A stretch of 64,000 bases of DNA from Bog-473 sp963744225 (GTDB lineage Bacteria; Actinomycetota; Acidimicrobiia; Acidimicrobiales; RAAP-2): contig CAVUSV010000005.1 of NCBI GenBank assembly GCA_963744225.1, positions 372,001 to 436,000 of the forward strand, in the 5' to 3' direction. Under the pieces are notes generated by a model that searched no databases, was not told where the DNA came from, and worked only from the letters and a program-made list of their open reading frames with translations. Position 1 is the first letter of the stretch. Each line of letters opens with the position of its first letter. The position numbers and the translations under genes are program-made. Below, piece after piece: positions 8,889 through 16,213 of this stretch.

Positions 8889-8904
8889 CCGTATCGGGGC
8901 ACCC
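8889..8904 (+). repeat. Possible degenerate array repeat
   Basis: CCG-TATC-GGGGCACCC. It lacks the inner GCG of CCGGCG but keeps the variable tetranucleotide and right arm, as does copy L. It may be a decayed copy or chance. Confidence 0.3.
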
Positions 8905-8946
8905 TTGCATGCTGGCGCTGGAGGGATGGCTTCGGAACTTCTAGGT

Positions 8947-8973
8947 CCGGGCCCTCTTGAGAAAAGGGCTCGG
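8947..8973 (-). terminator. Stem-loop downstream of the propeller gene
   Basis: Arms 8947-8958 and 8962-8973 pair with eleven of twelve positions matched (one G-U) around a GAG loop. It lies about 48 bp past the minus-strand stop at 9021, the right place for an intrinsic terminator. There is no clear T-tract. Confidence 0.45.
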
Positions 8974-9020
8974 GCGAACCTCCTCAGCTGGATGGATGAG
9001 TCCTTGCCCAGATCAGCGCC

Positions 9021-10927
9021 CTAGATATCCGCGGTCAGCTCGTAGAGGTCAACGCCCGACTCAGAAACCGTGCCGTTCGAAGAGCAAGTCCACCAGGAAC
9101 GCCAAGAGGTTCTTTGGTTCGGACACATGCGCGCGCTCGAGTCAACGCTGGTGGTGGATCCGCCCACATCGGCAATGTGAACTACGACGGGGTAGTTCCC
9201 GTCCTCTTGGTAGGTGTGGCTGCCGCTGACCGTGAAGCCACTCCCTGACGTTCCCACCGAACCGGCCGAGGAAGTACCGTCTCCCCAGTCGATGGTGGCG
9301 GCATAGTCAGACACCGTGCCTCCCGGGTCTGCGTCAGTGAAGCTGGCTACCACTCCCGACACGGGAACAGCTTGGGCAAAGAAGGGAACTCCTTCGCCCC
9401 CTTGGAGCGGGGCCGATGGTGACTGGCCTGATAGCGAAGCATCGGTCACGGTGACGGTCTGAGTCGCGTGGGAGGTTAGGAAGTTCGAGTCCCCGGTGTA
9501 GACCGCTGAGACCAGGTGGCTTCCCTCCTCTGGGAAGACCGTGTTGAGCGAGGCCGCACCGCCACTCAAGGCCACGCTCCCCAGGAGGGTGCCTGCAGTC
9601 CAATCGATGAATAGCACTGACCCTGTCGGCGTGCCACCCCCTGAGAAAGGTGCGACGGTGGCAGTGAGCGTGGTGGTCTGGCCCTCGACAGCCGCGGTTG
9701 AGGTCAAGACGGTGGAGGTGGGTGTTTCGCTGGCACCGAGCACAACGGACCAGCTGGTTCCGTTCCACGACTCGACCAAGACTTGACTTGCGTTCGATTT
9801 GTCGAAGGTTTGGCCCACCGCGAAGCAGCCAGTCGAGCTGATGCAGGACAGACCGTAGAGATACGCGTTGGCGCCGGGGCTGGGGCTGGGGGTTACGGAC
9901 CAGCTGATCCCATTCCAGCTCTCGATCAGCCCCGTCTGGTTTCCGGATGCGGTGAAGTAGTTGCCCACCGCTATGCAGTTGGTCGTACTGATACAGGACA
10001 CGGAGCTAAGGGTGTCCCTTCCCGGATTGGGGCTGGTGGTGACAGACCAGATACTCCCATTCCAGCTCTCAATCAGGACGTGGGATCCGGATAGGTCGAT
10101 GTAGTCGCCGACCGCCACGCAGTTGGTCGCGCTGGTGCAGGACCCAGAGACGAGGGTGCCAACATCACTGACGTTGGGGCTAGGACTCAGGACCAGATCG
10201 TCCCGTTCCAGGTCTCGACCAGGCCCTGAAGTGAGGAGGGTCCATTGAAGTAGTAGCCCACTGCCAAGCAGTTGGTCGAACTTATGCAGTACACGCCTTC
10301 GAGGGCACTGCTACTAGTACCTGGATCGGGGCTGGGGATGATCGACCAACCGGTTCCGTTCCAGGTCTCGATCAGTGTTTGAGAATCTCCCGATGCGATG
10401 TAGTACTGGCCGACCGCCACGCAGTTCGTCGAGCTGGTGCAGAAGACGCTAAACAGCGCATTGCCACCGCTGCCCTGGTCGGGGCTGGGGGTTACGGACC
10501 AGCTTGTCCCGTTCCACTGCTCGATCAGGGTCTGGGTTATGGTCTGGCTTGCGGATGAGTTGAAGTAGTAACCGACTGCCACGCAGTTGGTCGAGGTGGT
10601 GCACGACACGCCATTGAGGACGTTGACATTGTTTCCGGGGTTTGGGCTGGGGGCGACCGACCAGCTGGCCCCATTCCACTTCTCGGTCAGGGTGGTCTGG
10701 GGTCCGGGACCGATAACGTTGCTTTGGTAGCCGACCGCCATGCAATTGGTCGTGCTGGTGCAGGAGACGCTGTTAAGGCTTTCAGAGATGGGCTGGTTTG
10801 GGGTCGCGGTAGTAGGCGCCCCCTCGGCCTCTCCCGAAAGAGGGCTGAGCCCCGCGACGCCTACAGCTAGTCCGCCTAGAAGTGCTCCAGCAGTACCCAA
10901 TCGGATGAACCGTCGGATGCTAAGCAT
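9021..10927 (-). CDS. Secreted seven-repeat propeller-like protein with Ig-like and PKD domains, frameshifted
   Basis: Two frames (10187-10927, then 9021-10118) and the short gap between them make one protein of about 635 residues. A signal peptide (MLSIRRFIRLGTAGALLGGLAVGVAG) is followed by seven repeats of about 48 residues with the pattern SC-x5-NC-x-AVG-x~10-Q-x-LIE-x-WNG-x2-W-x-V-x-PSP. The fifth repeat spans the frame break near 10185. Seven units with paired Cys suggest a seven-bladed beta-propeller, an inference. Next come a BIG3-type Ig-like domain (PTGSVLFIDW...VSAVYTGDSNF) and a PKD-like domain (DYAATIDWGDGTSS...HTYQEDGNYPV). The last 30 residues are probably out of frame. Likely an extracellular adhesion or binding protein. 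Confidence 0.75.
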
Positions 10928-11393
10928 GGCATCCCCCTTCCCGAGTGCTTGAGGTGCCTTCAGTTCACACTCGCAGGATCCGCGACGGCAGCCTAGGCAC
11001 GGTTTACCTCGGTGTCGAGAGGTCGGAGTCCATCATCCGTCTCGTGGTCTGGCCGTCGTTTTCAACAGGCCTCCGAGCACCAATTCTTCTGCCTGCGGCA
11101 GACGATGGGGTTAGGGCAGCCTGGTGCGGCTTTGCTAGAACTCTCGACTTAGCCGCTTCGGCCATCGAGCCGCCGCCGGTAGATCCATCCAGCCGGTCCC
11201 CAAGCGGGACTTCCTTCCCTTCTTGGCCTAGCCCATATGTGCCGTACGGGGGCAGGGTTATACGGGTGATCGAACATATGGGGACCGAGGTCCGGAGCCC
11301 GCAAATAGCAGCAGTCAATGGGCAGCCGAAGGCTGGCGGAGCGGACCCTTGACGGCTGCGGGGAGCCCTCGGTCAGTGCCCACAATGGAGGTG
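10928..11393. other. Intergenic, no supported gene; contains repeat L
   Basis: This 466-bp stretch upstream of the propeller gene has open frames on both strands, but none has recognisable motifs. It holds array repeat L at 11242 and marks the end of the array. Confidence 0.4.
11242..11254 (+). repeat. Array repeat L, degenerate last copy
   Basis: CCG-TACG-GGGGCA, preceded by TAGCCC and TGTG. The inner GGC of CCGGCG is missing. It is the rightmost copy, next to the replication-integration module. Confidence 0.45.
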
Positions 11394-11414
11394 GCCGGCC
11401 GCCCGGCGGCCGGC
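11394..11414. repeat. Perfect 10-bp-arm dyad upstream of rep
   Basis: Arms GCCGGCCGCC and GGCGGCCGGC flank a single central C, a perfect inverted repeat of 21 bases. It lies 550 bp upstream of the replication initiator. It could be part of a rolling-circle origin or a terminator; the sequence alone does not decide. Confidence 0.5.
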
Positions 11415-11846
11415 TTGGATGCCTTCTTTGCTCGCCCCGAACGGAGCTGATCACGCTGGCAGAGGTCTCATCAACCCGGTCGGGCAGCCAGTGAGAGTCG
11501 GAGCGAGGGGCACCTGGCTATCTGCGCCCTGCAGGCGAGCGCTCCATTCCCGTCGCACCTCGCCATCGGCCACTGCAGGGCCGGCGCAGGCGTTCAGCCG
11601 GCGCCGGCCCTGGCAGCAGCAACGAGTGGATGGTCGTGTGAACGTGATATGGGCATCCGTTCCGGTCGGCAGGTTCTTGATTGGGTAGAGCAACTCCTCA
11701 CAACGCCTTCCGTCTGTCCATTTCCAGGTTGCGGTTCGCCTCGATCTCGTCACCGTGTTCTGTGACGCCACGCAAAGGGTCACGATGCCGATCATGGCGG
11801 CGAACGGATCACGGCTCGAAGATTCTTCGAAAAAGTTTCGACTGTA
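11415..11846. other. Non-coding candidate origin region
   Basis: No supported gene. The stretch contains GC-rich inverted segments around 11580-11612 and an AT-richer part near 11815-11845. Its position ahead of rep makes it the likely origin/control region of the element, by analogy with other integrative replicating elements. Confidence 0.3.
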
Positions 11847-11886
11847 CGTTGGCGTCCGTTGGTGCGCGCTGGTAGCCGTTGGTACA
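11847..11886 (+). repeat. Four tandem 10-bp iteron-like repeats before rep
   Basis: Four consecutive units read CGTTGGCGTC, CGTTGGTGCG, CGCTGGTAGC and CGTTGGTACA. The conserved CGYTGG recurs exactly once per helical turn and sits 78 bp before the preferred rep start. This is the pattern of a Rep-binding iteron set or of a repressor operator. Confidence 0.55.
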
Positions 11887-11963
11887 CGTGAGTCGCGCTG
11901 CGCACGTCTTTGACCTCCGTCGACGTTCGGCAGCTGTCACACCGGGGATCCACCCTGGCCGGC

Positions 11964-13343
11964 ATGGAACCACCCGATTTGGACGCCGACGACTGGGAGA
12001 TGCTCAGAGCCGTCGGTCGCCGGCTCAGAGCCCGGCAATTCGACGACTTCACGACCCAGGGAGAGGGCTGCGGCTGGTGCCGCCATCCCATTCGGCTGCG
12101 GGGCGCCGTCATCTCCCTAACGGGCAACGAACGGGTAAGGATCTTCTCGACCGGTGGTCTGCCCGACGGCGTGTTCCTCAAGGCCTGCGGGACCCGGCGG
12201 GAGAGCCGCTGCCCATCGTGTGCTGCCGTGTACCGAGGGGACGCCCGCCATCTCGTTCGGGCCGGGTTGATCGGCGGCAAGGGTGTCGACGAGTCAGTCA
12301 CCGAGCGGCCCGCCGTCCTCCTGACGCTGACCGCCCCGAGCTTCGGTCCCGTGCACACAGCCCCACCGAGCGGTCCCTGCCACCCCGGGCCATCATCTGG
12401 TTGGTGCCCGCACGGCCGCCCGTTGTCGTGCCCAACCCAGCATCACGACCGCGACGAGATCGTGGGCGCACCGCTGTGTGACGAATGCTACGACTTCGAG
12501 GGCGCCGTGCTGCAGAACGCCTGCACCCCCGAGCTGTGGCGGCGGACCACGATCTACGTGTTGCGCCACCTGGCCGGCACGCTCGGGTGGACTCAGCGTG
12601 CGACCAGGGAACGCGTCCGCTTGTCGTTCTGTCGGGTGGCGGAGTTCCAGCGCCGGGGCGTGGTGCACCTGCACGCCGTGATCCGTGCCGACGGCGTCGG
12701 CGCGAGCTCGCCTCCGTTGAGTGCCGATGATCTCGCCCAGGCCGCACTGTCTGCTGCCGGAGCTGTCGCCGTGTCGCACCGGTTGGGCGTCGCCCGCTGG
12801 GGTAGCCAGATGGACGTCCAGGTGCTCGAGCGCTCCGCCGGTGGCGGGGCACAGCAGGTGGCCGGCTACGTGGCCAAGTACGCCACCAAGAGCTCGGACG
12901 GCGGCGCCCTCGACGCCCCCATTCGGTCCGAGGAGGACCTGGCCCGCCGTTCGCTCCCGCCGCACCTGCGCCGGATGGCCGAGACGGCCTGGGCCCTCGG
13001 TGGCGACCCTACGCTCGAGCCGTACCGCTTGCGCCGCCATGCCCACGGGCTCGGCTACGGCGGTCACTTCCTGTCCAAGTCCCAGCGCTACTCCACCAGC
13101 TTCAGCGCCCTCAAGGCCACACGGATGGCTTGGCGAAAAGCGCGGCGGGGCGGTAACGGCGTGGAGGGCGCCGACCGTTCTCTCGAGCGCCGTCTGCGTG
13201 CCATCGGTGTCGGCTGGGTCAACCGGGGGGAAGCCCGCTGGGCGGCGTTCCAGCAGCGACAACGACTCGAGGAGCGACGGATCGCCAACGAGGAGTGGTA
13301 CTGCCAGACGGAGCAGGATATGGAGCGACGGGGAGCGTGGTGA
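11964..13343 (+). CDS. RepSA-like replication initiator
   Basis: A 459-residue protein from ATG 11964 (MEPPDLDADDWEML); TTG 11910 would lengthen it. N-terminal cysteine pairs (CGWC, CPSC) form a zinc-binding region, with CDECYDF further on. RGVVHLHAVIRADG contains the H-hydrophobic-H metal motif of HUH rolling-circle initiators, and VAGYVAKYATKSS carries the candidate nucleophilic tyrosine. This is the architecture of RepSA proteins of actinomycete integrative elements such as pSAM2, which nick the element's origin after excision. The integrase follows 7 bp after the stop, so the two are probably co-transcribed. No small excisionase gene lies between them. Confidence 0.85.
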   Translation: MEPPDLDADDWEMLRAVGRRLRARQFDDFTTQGEGCGWCRHPIRLRGAVISLTGNERVRIFSTGGLPDGVFLKACGTRRESRCPSCAAVYRGDARHLVRAGLIGGKGVDESVTERPAVLLTLTAPSFGPVHTAPPSGPCHPGPSSGWCPHGRPLSCPTQHHDRDEIVGAPLCDECYDFEGAVLQNACTPELWRRTTIYVLRHLAGTLGWTQRATRERVRLSFCRVAEFQRRGVVHLHAVIRADGVGASSPPLSADDLAQAALSAAGAVAVSHRLGVARWGSQMDVQVLERSAGGGAQQVAGYVAKYATKSSDGGALDAPIRSEEDLARRSLPPHLRRMAETAWALGGDPTLEPYRLRRHAHGLGYGGHFLSKSQRYSTSFSALKATRMAWRKARRGGNGVEGADRSLERRLRAIGVGWVNRGEARWAAFQQRQRLEERRIANEEWYCQTEQDMERRGAW

Positions 13344-13350
13344 GACGGCC

Positions 13351-14639
13351 ATGAAGAGACGACAGTTCGGATCGGTGCGAAGACTCCCGTCGGGACGGTG
13401 GCAGGCCAGCTACTGGCACGTCGGCCGCCGGCACGTCGCCGAGGTGACGCTGCTCACCAAGGCCGATGCCAACGCCTACCTGGCAGCGATGGAAACCCAG
13501 ATCCGTCGGGGCAGTTGGGTCGACCCCTGGGGCGGGCACGTCGGGTTCGCCGAATGGGCCGACGAGTGGAGGTCGACGATCGTCGATCTGCGGCCGTCGA
13601 CCAAGGCGCGTGACGTCGGCTACCTCGAGCGCTACGTCCTGCCTCGTTTCAGGGAGCTCGAGCTGGGCCAGATCGACCACGTGATGGTGCGGTCCTGGGT
13701 GGCCGAGCTCAATGCGTCCGGGCTCGCCCCGTCGACGACGACCAAGGCGGCCCAGCTGCTGAGCAAGATCATGCGCGCCGCCGTGCAGTCCGGTTACCTC
13801 CCGAAGTCACCCTGCGACGGCGTGCGGCTCCCCCGGATCGAGCGGGTGGAGATGCGCTTCCTGGATGCGAGTGAAGTCATGGCGCTGGCCGATGCCATTG
13901 ACCCGCGCTACCGGGCCGTAGTGCTCCTGGCTGCCTACGGCGGACTTCGGGCGGGTGAGCTGTTCGGTCTGCGGGCCAAGCGGGTGGATCCCCTGCGTCG
14001 GACCGTCACCATCGCCGAGACGGTGGTCGACGTCGGCGGCCATCCCTACTTCGGCCCGCCCAAGACCCGGGCCGGCCGGCGCACCGTCCCACTCCCCCGC
14101 GTCGCCGCCGACCCGCTGGCCGAGCACCTGCGCACCTACGACCGCCAGCCCGAGGACCTCGTCTTCACCGCACCAGAAGGCGGGCCGGTGCAACTCAACG
14201 TGTGGCGCCAGCGCTTCTGGGCGCCGGCCGTGCGCGACGCCGGGCTGACGCACCTGCGCCCGCACGACCTGCGGCACACCGCAGTGCGTTGTGGATGGCC
14301 GCTGGCGCCAATCCGAAGGAGGCGGCGGCTCGGGCCGGACACACGTCGGTCAGCTTTACGCTCGACCGCTACGGGCACCTGTTGCCGGGCTCCGAGCAAC
14401 GCCTGAACGACGCGCTCGACGCGTTGGCGGAGGGCGCCGAGGCAACGGCTGAGGTCATGCACGACACCGACGACGCGTCGGATGCGCGAGAAAAAATGAT
14501 TTCGTTCGCGCACGTAACGCGCACGCCGGAGGACCTTGACGAGAGTGCCAGCGACGCGCAAGGCGCTGACCAGGGCGAACAGAGTGGGCGCTGCGGGACT
14601 CGAACCCACGACCTCAGCCGTGTGAAGGCTGCGCTCTAA
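13351..14639 (+). CDS. Tyrosine site-specific integrase, frameshifted near the end
   Basis: Starts MKRRQFGSVRRLPSGRWQASYW, the AP2-like arm-binding N-terminus of actinobacterial integrases. A core-binding domain (residues about 65-150) and catalytic domain follow: Arg in GGLRAGELFGL, HDLRHTA (H-x2-R), then AGHTS and the nucleophile in LDRYGHLLPG. Between HDLRHTAV and LWMAAGANPKEAAARAGH one G seems missing near 14285. The frame then runs on into the 3' part of the tRNA gene and ends GTRTHDLSRVKAAL. That reading into the tRNA is typical of integrases at their own attachment site. It should integrate and excise the island. Confidence 0.88.
14585..14639. other. Probable attachment site at the 3' part of tRNA-Val
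   Basis: The integrase frame overlaps the 3' half of the tRNA, which is on the opposite strand, so the element side abuts the tRNA 3' end. This is the standard attL/attR position for such elements. I found no second copy of the tRNA 3' sequence in 1-14.58 kb, so the other end is beyond the window or lost. Confidence 0.5.
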
Positions 14640-14658
14640 CCAGCTGAGCTAAGCGCCC
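14585..14658 (-). tRNA. tRNA-Val(CAC)
   Basis: Read on the minus strand, a 74-base cloverleaf folds with acceptor arms GGGCGCT and AGCGCCC, D-arm GCTC/GAGC, anticodon stem CAGCC/GGCTG around loop TTCACAC (anticodon CAC, valine), and T-arm GTGGG/CCCGC with loop TTCGAGT. The discriminator base is A; CCA is not encoded. The gene is intact after insertion of the island. Confidence 0.93.
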
Positions 14659-14757
14659 GGGAATTGCCGAGTCCCAACCGTAGCCCGTGGCAGGTCGCCC
14701 ACTTGCGTCGGCAGGTGATTTGGGAGGGCCCAATGGCACCAGTACCCTGAGTTCGAC

Positions 14758-15438
14758 ATGACGTGGACCTCGCCCGATGGCAGCAACCGCCCTCAGACCT
14801 GGAGCGCTCGGCTTATGGGTGTCTTCTCCGGACCGAAAGCTGGCGGCGGTTCCGCCCCGGCGCCCCGGCCGGCGGAGATTCTGCCCCCCGAGGAACGCAA
14901 ATCCGCCATGTCCACGCTCGATCCGATCGAGGCCAAATGGACCCTGGGAGCCTTCGTCCTCGCGACCGTTGCCGGTATCGCCATTCCGGCCTACATCATC
15001 GCCGAGAACAAGGTCACCAAGCGGGGGAAGAACACCATTGCCGTGGCCCCCGACGCCAAGCTCCTCGGCGGCGCCATCCTGCTCCTTTGCGTCATCGGGT
15101 TCATCGCGCTGTGGAAGCGCAAGCGAACGATCGTGGCGTTCGACCTCTTCTTGGTGGGCTTCGCCTTCACCCTCTTCATCGGATTGATCGGGTTCGCGTT
15201 CATTCTCATCGGGGGTTGGCTCATGCTGCGGGCGTGGAGGCTCAACAAGTACGGGACCACCAATGCCAAGGCGATCGCGCAGGAGGCCAGGACGCGGCCC
15301 CGAGGGCGAGAACGCAAACAGGCAGGAAGATCGACTCCCAGGAAGTCAACACCAGGCGCGAAAAGTCCCCCGACCGCCAGCAAGCGCTACACGCCCAAGG
15401 CGCCGCCCCGGAAGAAGATCCCGAAGCCAACCGAATGA
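14758..15438 (+). CDS. Membrane protein with basic, Pro-rich C-terminal tail
   Basis: A 226-residue protein from ATG 14758; internal ATG 14908 (MSTLDPIEAKWTLG) is an alternative. Hydrophobic segments lie near residues 60-82, 97-117 and 126-160. The final 60 residues are dominated by Lys, Arg, Ser and Pro (RERKQAGRSTPRKSTPGAKS), so the tail could bind nucleic acid or acidic polymer. It is the first gene on the chromosomal side of the tRNA. No established family name; I infer only an integral membrane location. Confidence 0.65.
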   Translation: MTWTSPDGSNRPQTWSARLMGVFSGPKAGGGSAPAPRPAEILPPEERKSAMSTLDPIEAKWTLGAFVLATVAGIAIPAYIIAENKVTKRGKNTIAVAPDAKLLGGAILLLCVIGFIALWKRKRTIVAFDLFLVGFAFTLFIGLIGFAFILIGGWLMLRAWRLNKYGTTNAKAIAQEARTRPRGRERKQAGRSTPRKSTPGAKSPPTASKRYTPKAPPRKKIPKPTE

Positions 15439-15564
15439 GCGTGCACCAGTTGAACGATCAAATTGAACTCTGACCTGGCCGCGGGACGCACCACCACGCT
15501 GGTCAATTGCAATTAGACAATCGAATGACAAGGACGATTCGGTACCGCCAACCAAATCTGCCTG

Positions 15565-16167
15565 TCACCCCACCGTCTCGATCAGCAGCGCCGACCTCAG
15601 GAGCTGAAGCACATCCGCCCGGCGGCGCACCAACGAGCGAGCCGTCGGCTCCTCCCCGAGCGCCCGCAGCACCTCGACCTCCGTCACCATCCCGATAACC
15701 GTGGAGTAGATGGCCAAGAGAAGCAGCCCTGGATCGTGGCGCCGCATGTTCCCCGCATCCATCTCAGACTTGAGAAATGACGACGCACGCTCAACCAAGG
15801 GAGCGAGAGCCAGCGACATTTGGGTTGCAGCTGGCGGTCCGAGACGACCGACTTCGCGGAGCAGCCCGAGGAGCTCGGGTTGGCGGGCCGCCAAACGGAA
15901 GACCGAGCGGACCACCGCCTCCACTCTGGCCCACCCCTCCCCCGCTTCGTGGAGAGCCGACTCCAGCGCAGCAGACAGATCGTCGGCGCTGCGGGAGATG
16001 ACCGCCTCCAGCAGCACATCTTTGGAAGGGAACCAATACAGGATGGACTGCTTGGTCAGGTCGAGGCCCTTTGCCACAGCGTCGAGCGAGGTGGCCTCGT
16101 AGCCGCGGCTCGCGAATGACGAGAGGGCCTCGTCCAAGATACGGTCGCTGGTCGCTGAGCTGGCCAC
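15565..16167 (-). CDS. TetR/AcrR-family transcriptional regulator
   Basis: A 200-residue protein from GTG 16167. Residues 8-55 form the TetR helix-turn-helix (RILDEALSSFASRGYEATSLDAVAKGLDLTKQSILYWFPSKDVLLEAV), with the typical G-Y-x-A-T-S and Y-W-F-x-S-K elements. The C-terminal ligand domain is variable. It is divergent from the acyl-CoA reductase operon, 46 bp away, and the gap carries a perfect palindrome, so it most likely represses itself and the operon in response to an acyl-type ligand. The ligand is inferred from context only. Confidence 0.9.
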   Translation of the reverse strand: MASSATSDRILDEALSSFASRGYEATSLDAVAKGLDLTKQSILYWFPSKDVLLEAVISRSADDLSAALESALHEAGEGWARVEAVVRSVFRLAARQPELLGLLREVGRLGPPAATQMSLALAPLVERASSFLKSEMDAGNMRRHDPGLLLLAIYSTVIGMVTEVEVLRALGEEPTARSLVRRRADVLQLLRSALLIETVG

Positions 16168-16168
16168 T

Positions 16169-16207
16169 TACCATATGGTAGACAGAAACTCCGAGCGATG
16201 GTAGACA
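16169..16207. promoter_or_regulatory. Palindromic operator in the TetR/operon intergenic region
   Basis: TACCATATGGTA at 16169-16180 is a perfect 12-bp palindrome. Its right half is part of ATGGTAGACA (16175-16184), repeated exactly at 16198-16207, 23 bp on, about two helical turns. The pair fills the short gap between the TetR start (16167) and the operon start (16214), so binding would cover both start regions. Confidence 0.65.
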
Positions 16208-16213
16208 TTCTTG

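Larger units (their letters stand above)
2156..11254 (+). other. Candidate gene-cassette array with uniformly oriented repeats
   Basis: At least 12 copies of a short repeat occur in spacers across this 9.1-kb stretch, all in the same orientation, while the genes between them lie on either strand. Intervals between successive copies are about 115, 249, 1442, 683, 1038, 327, 1079, 714, 381, 582 and 2476 bp, and each holds at most one gene. Plus-strand genes stop 12-69 bp before the next copy. I found no convincing copy in 14.7-64 kb. This layout is that of an integron-type cassette array, but the repeat lacks the attC GTTRRRY core and no IntI-type integrase is visible. The mobilising enzyme, if any, is unknown. 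Confidence 0.6.

Noticed and set aside
2156..11254. A classical integron array
   Set aside because: No GTTRRRY/RYYYAAC attC cores and no IntI-type integrase were seen. The only tyrosine integrase is of the tRNA-targeting element type. I therefore call it cassette-like only.
2156..11254. CRISPR array
   Set aside because: Spacings of 115-2476 bp with genes between copies, and the repeats are degenerate; no cas genes.
10945..11352. Protein-coding gene on either strand ahead of the propeller gene
   Set aside because: Open frames on both strands have no motifs, and repeat L lies inside them.
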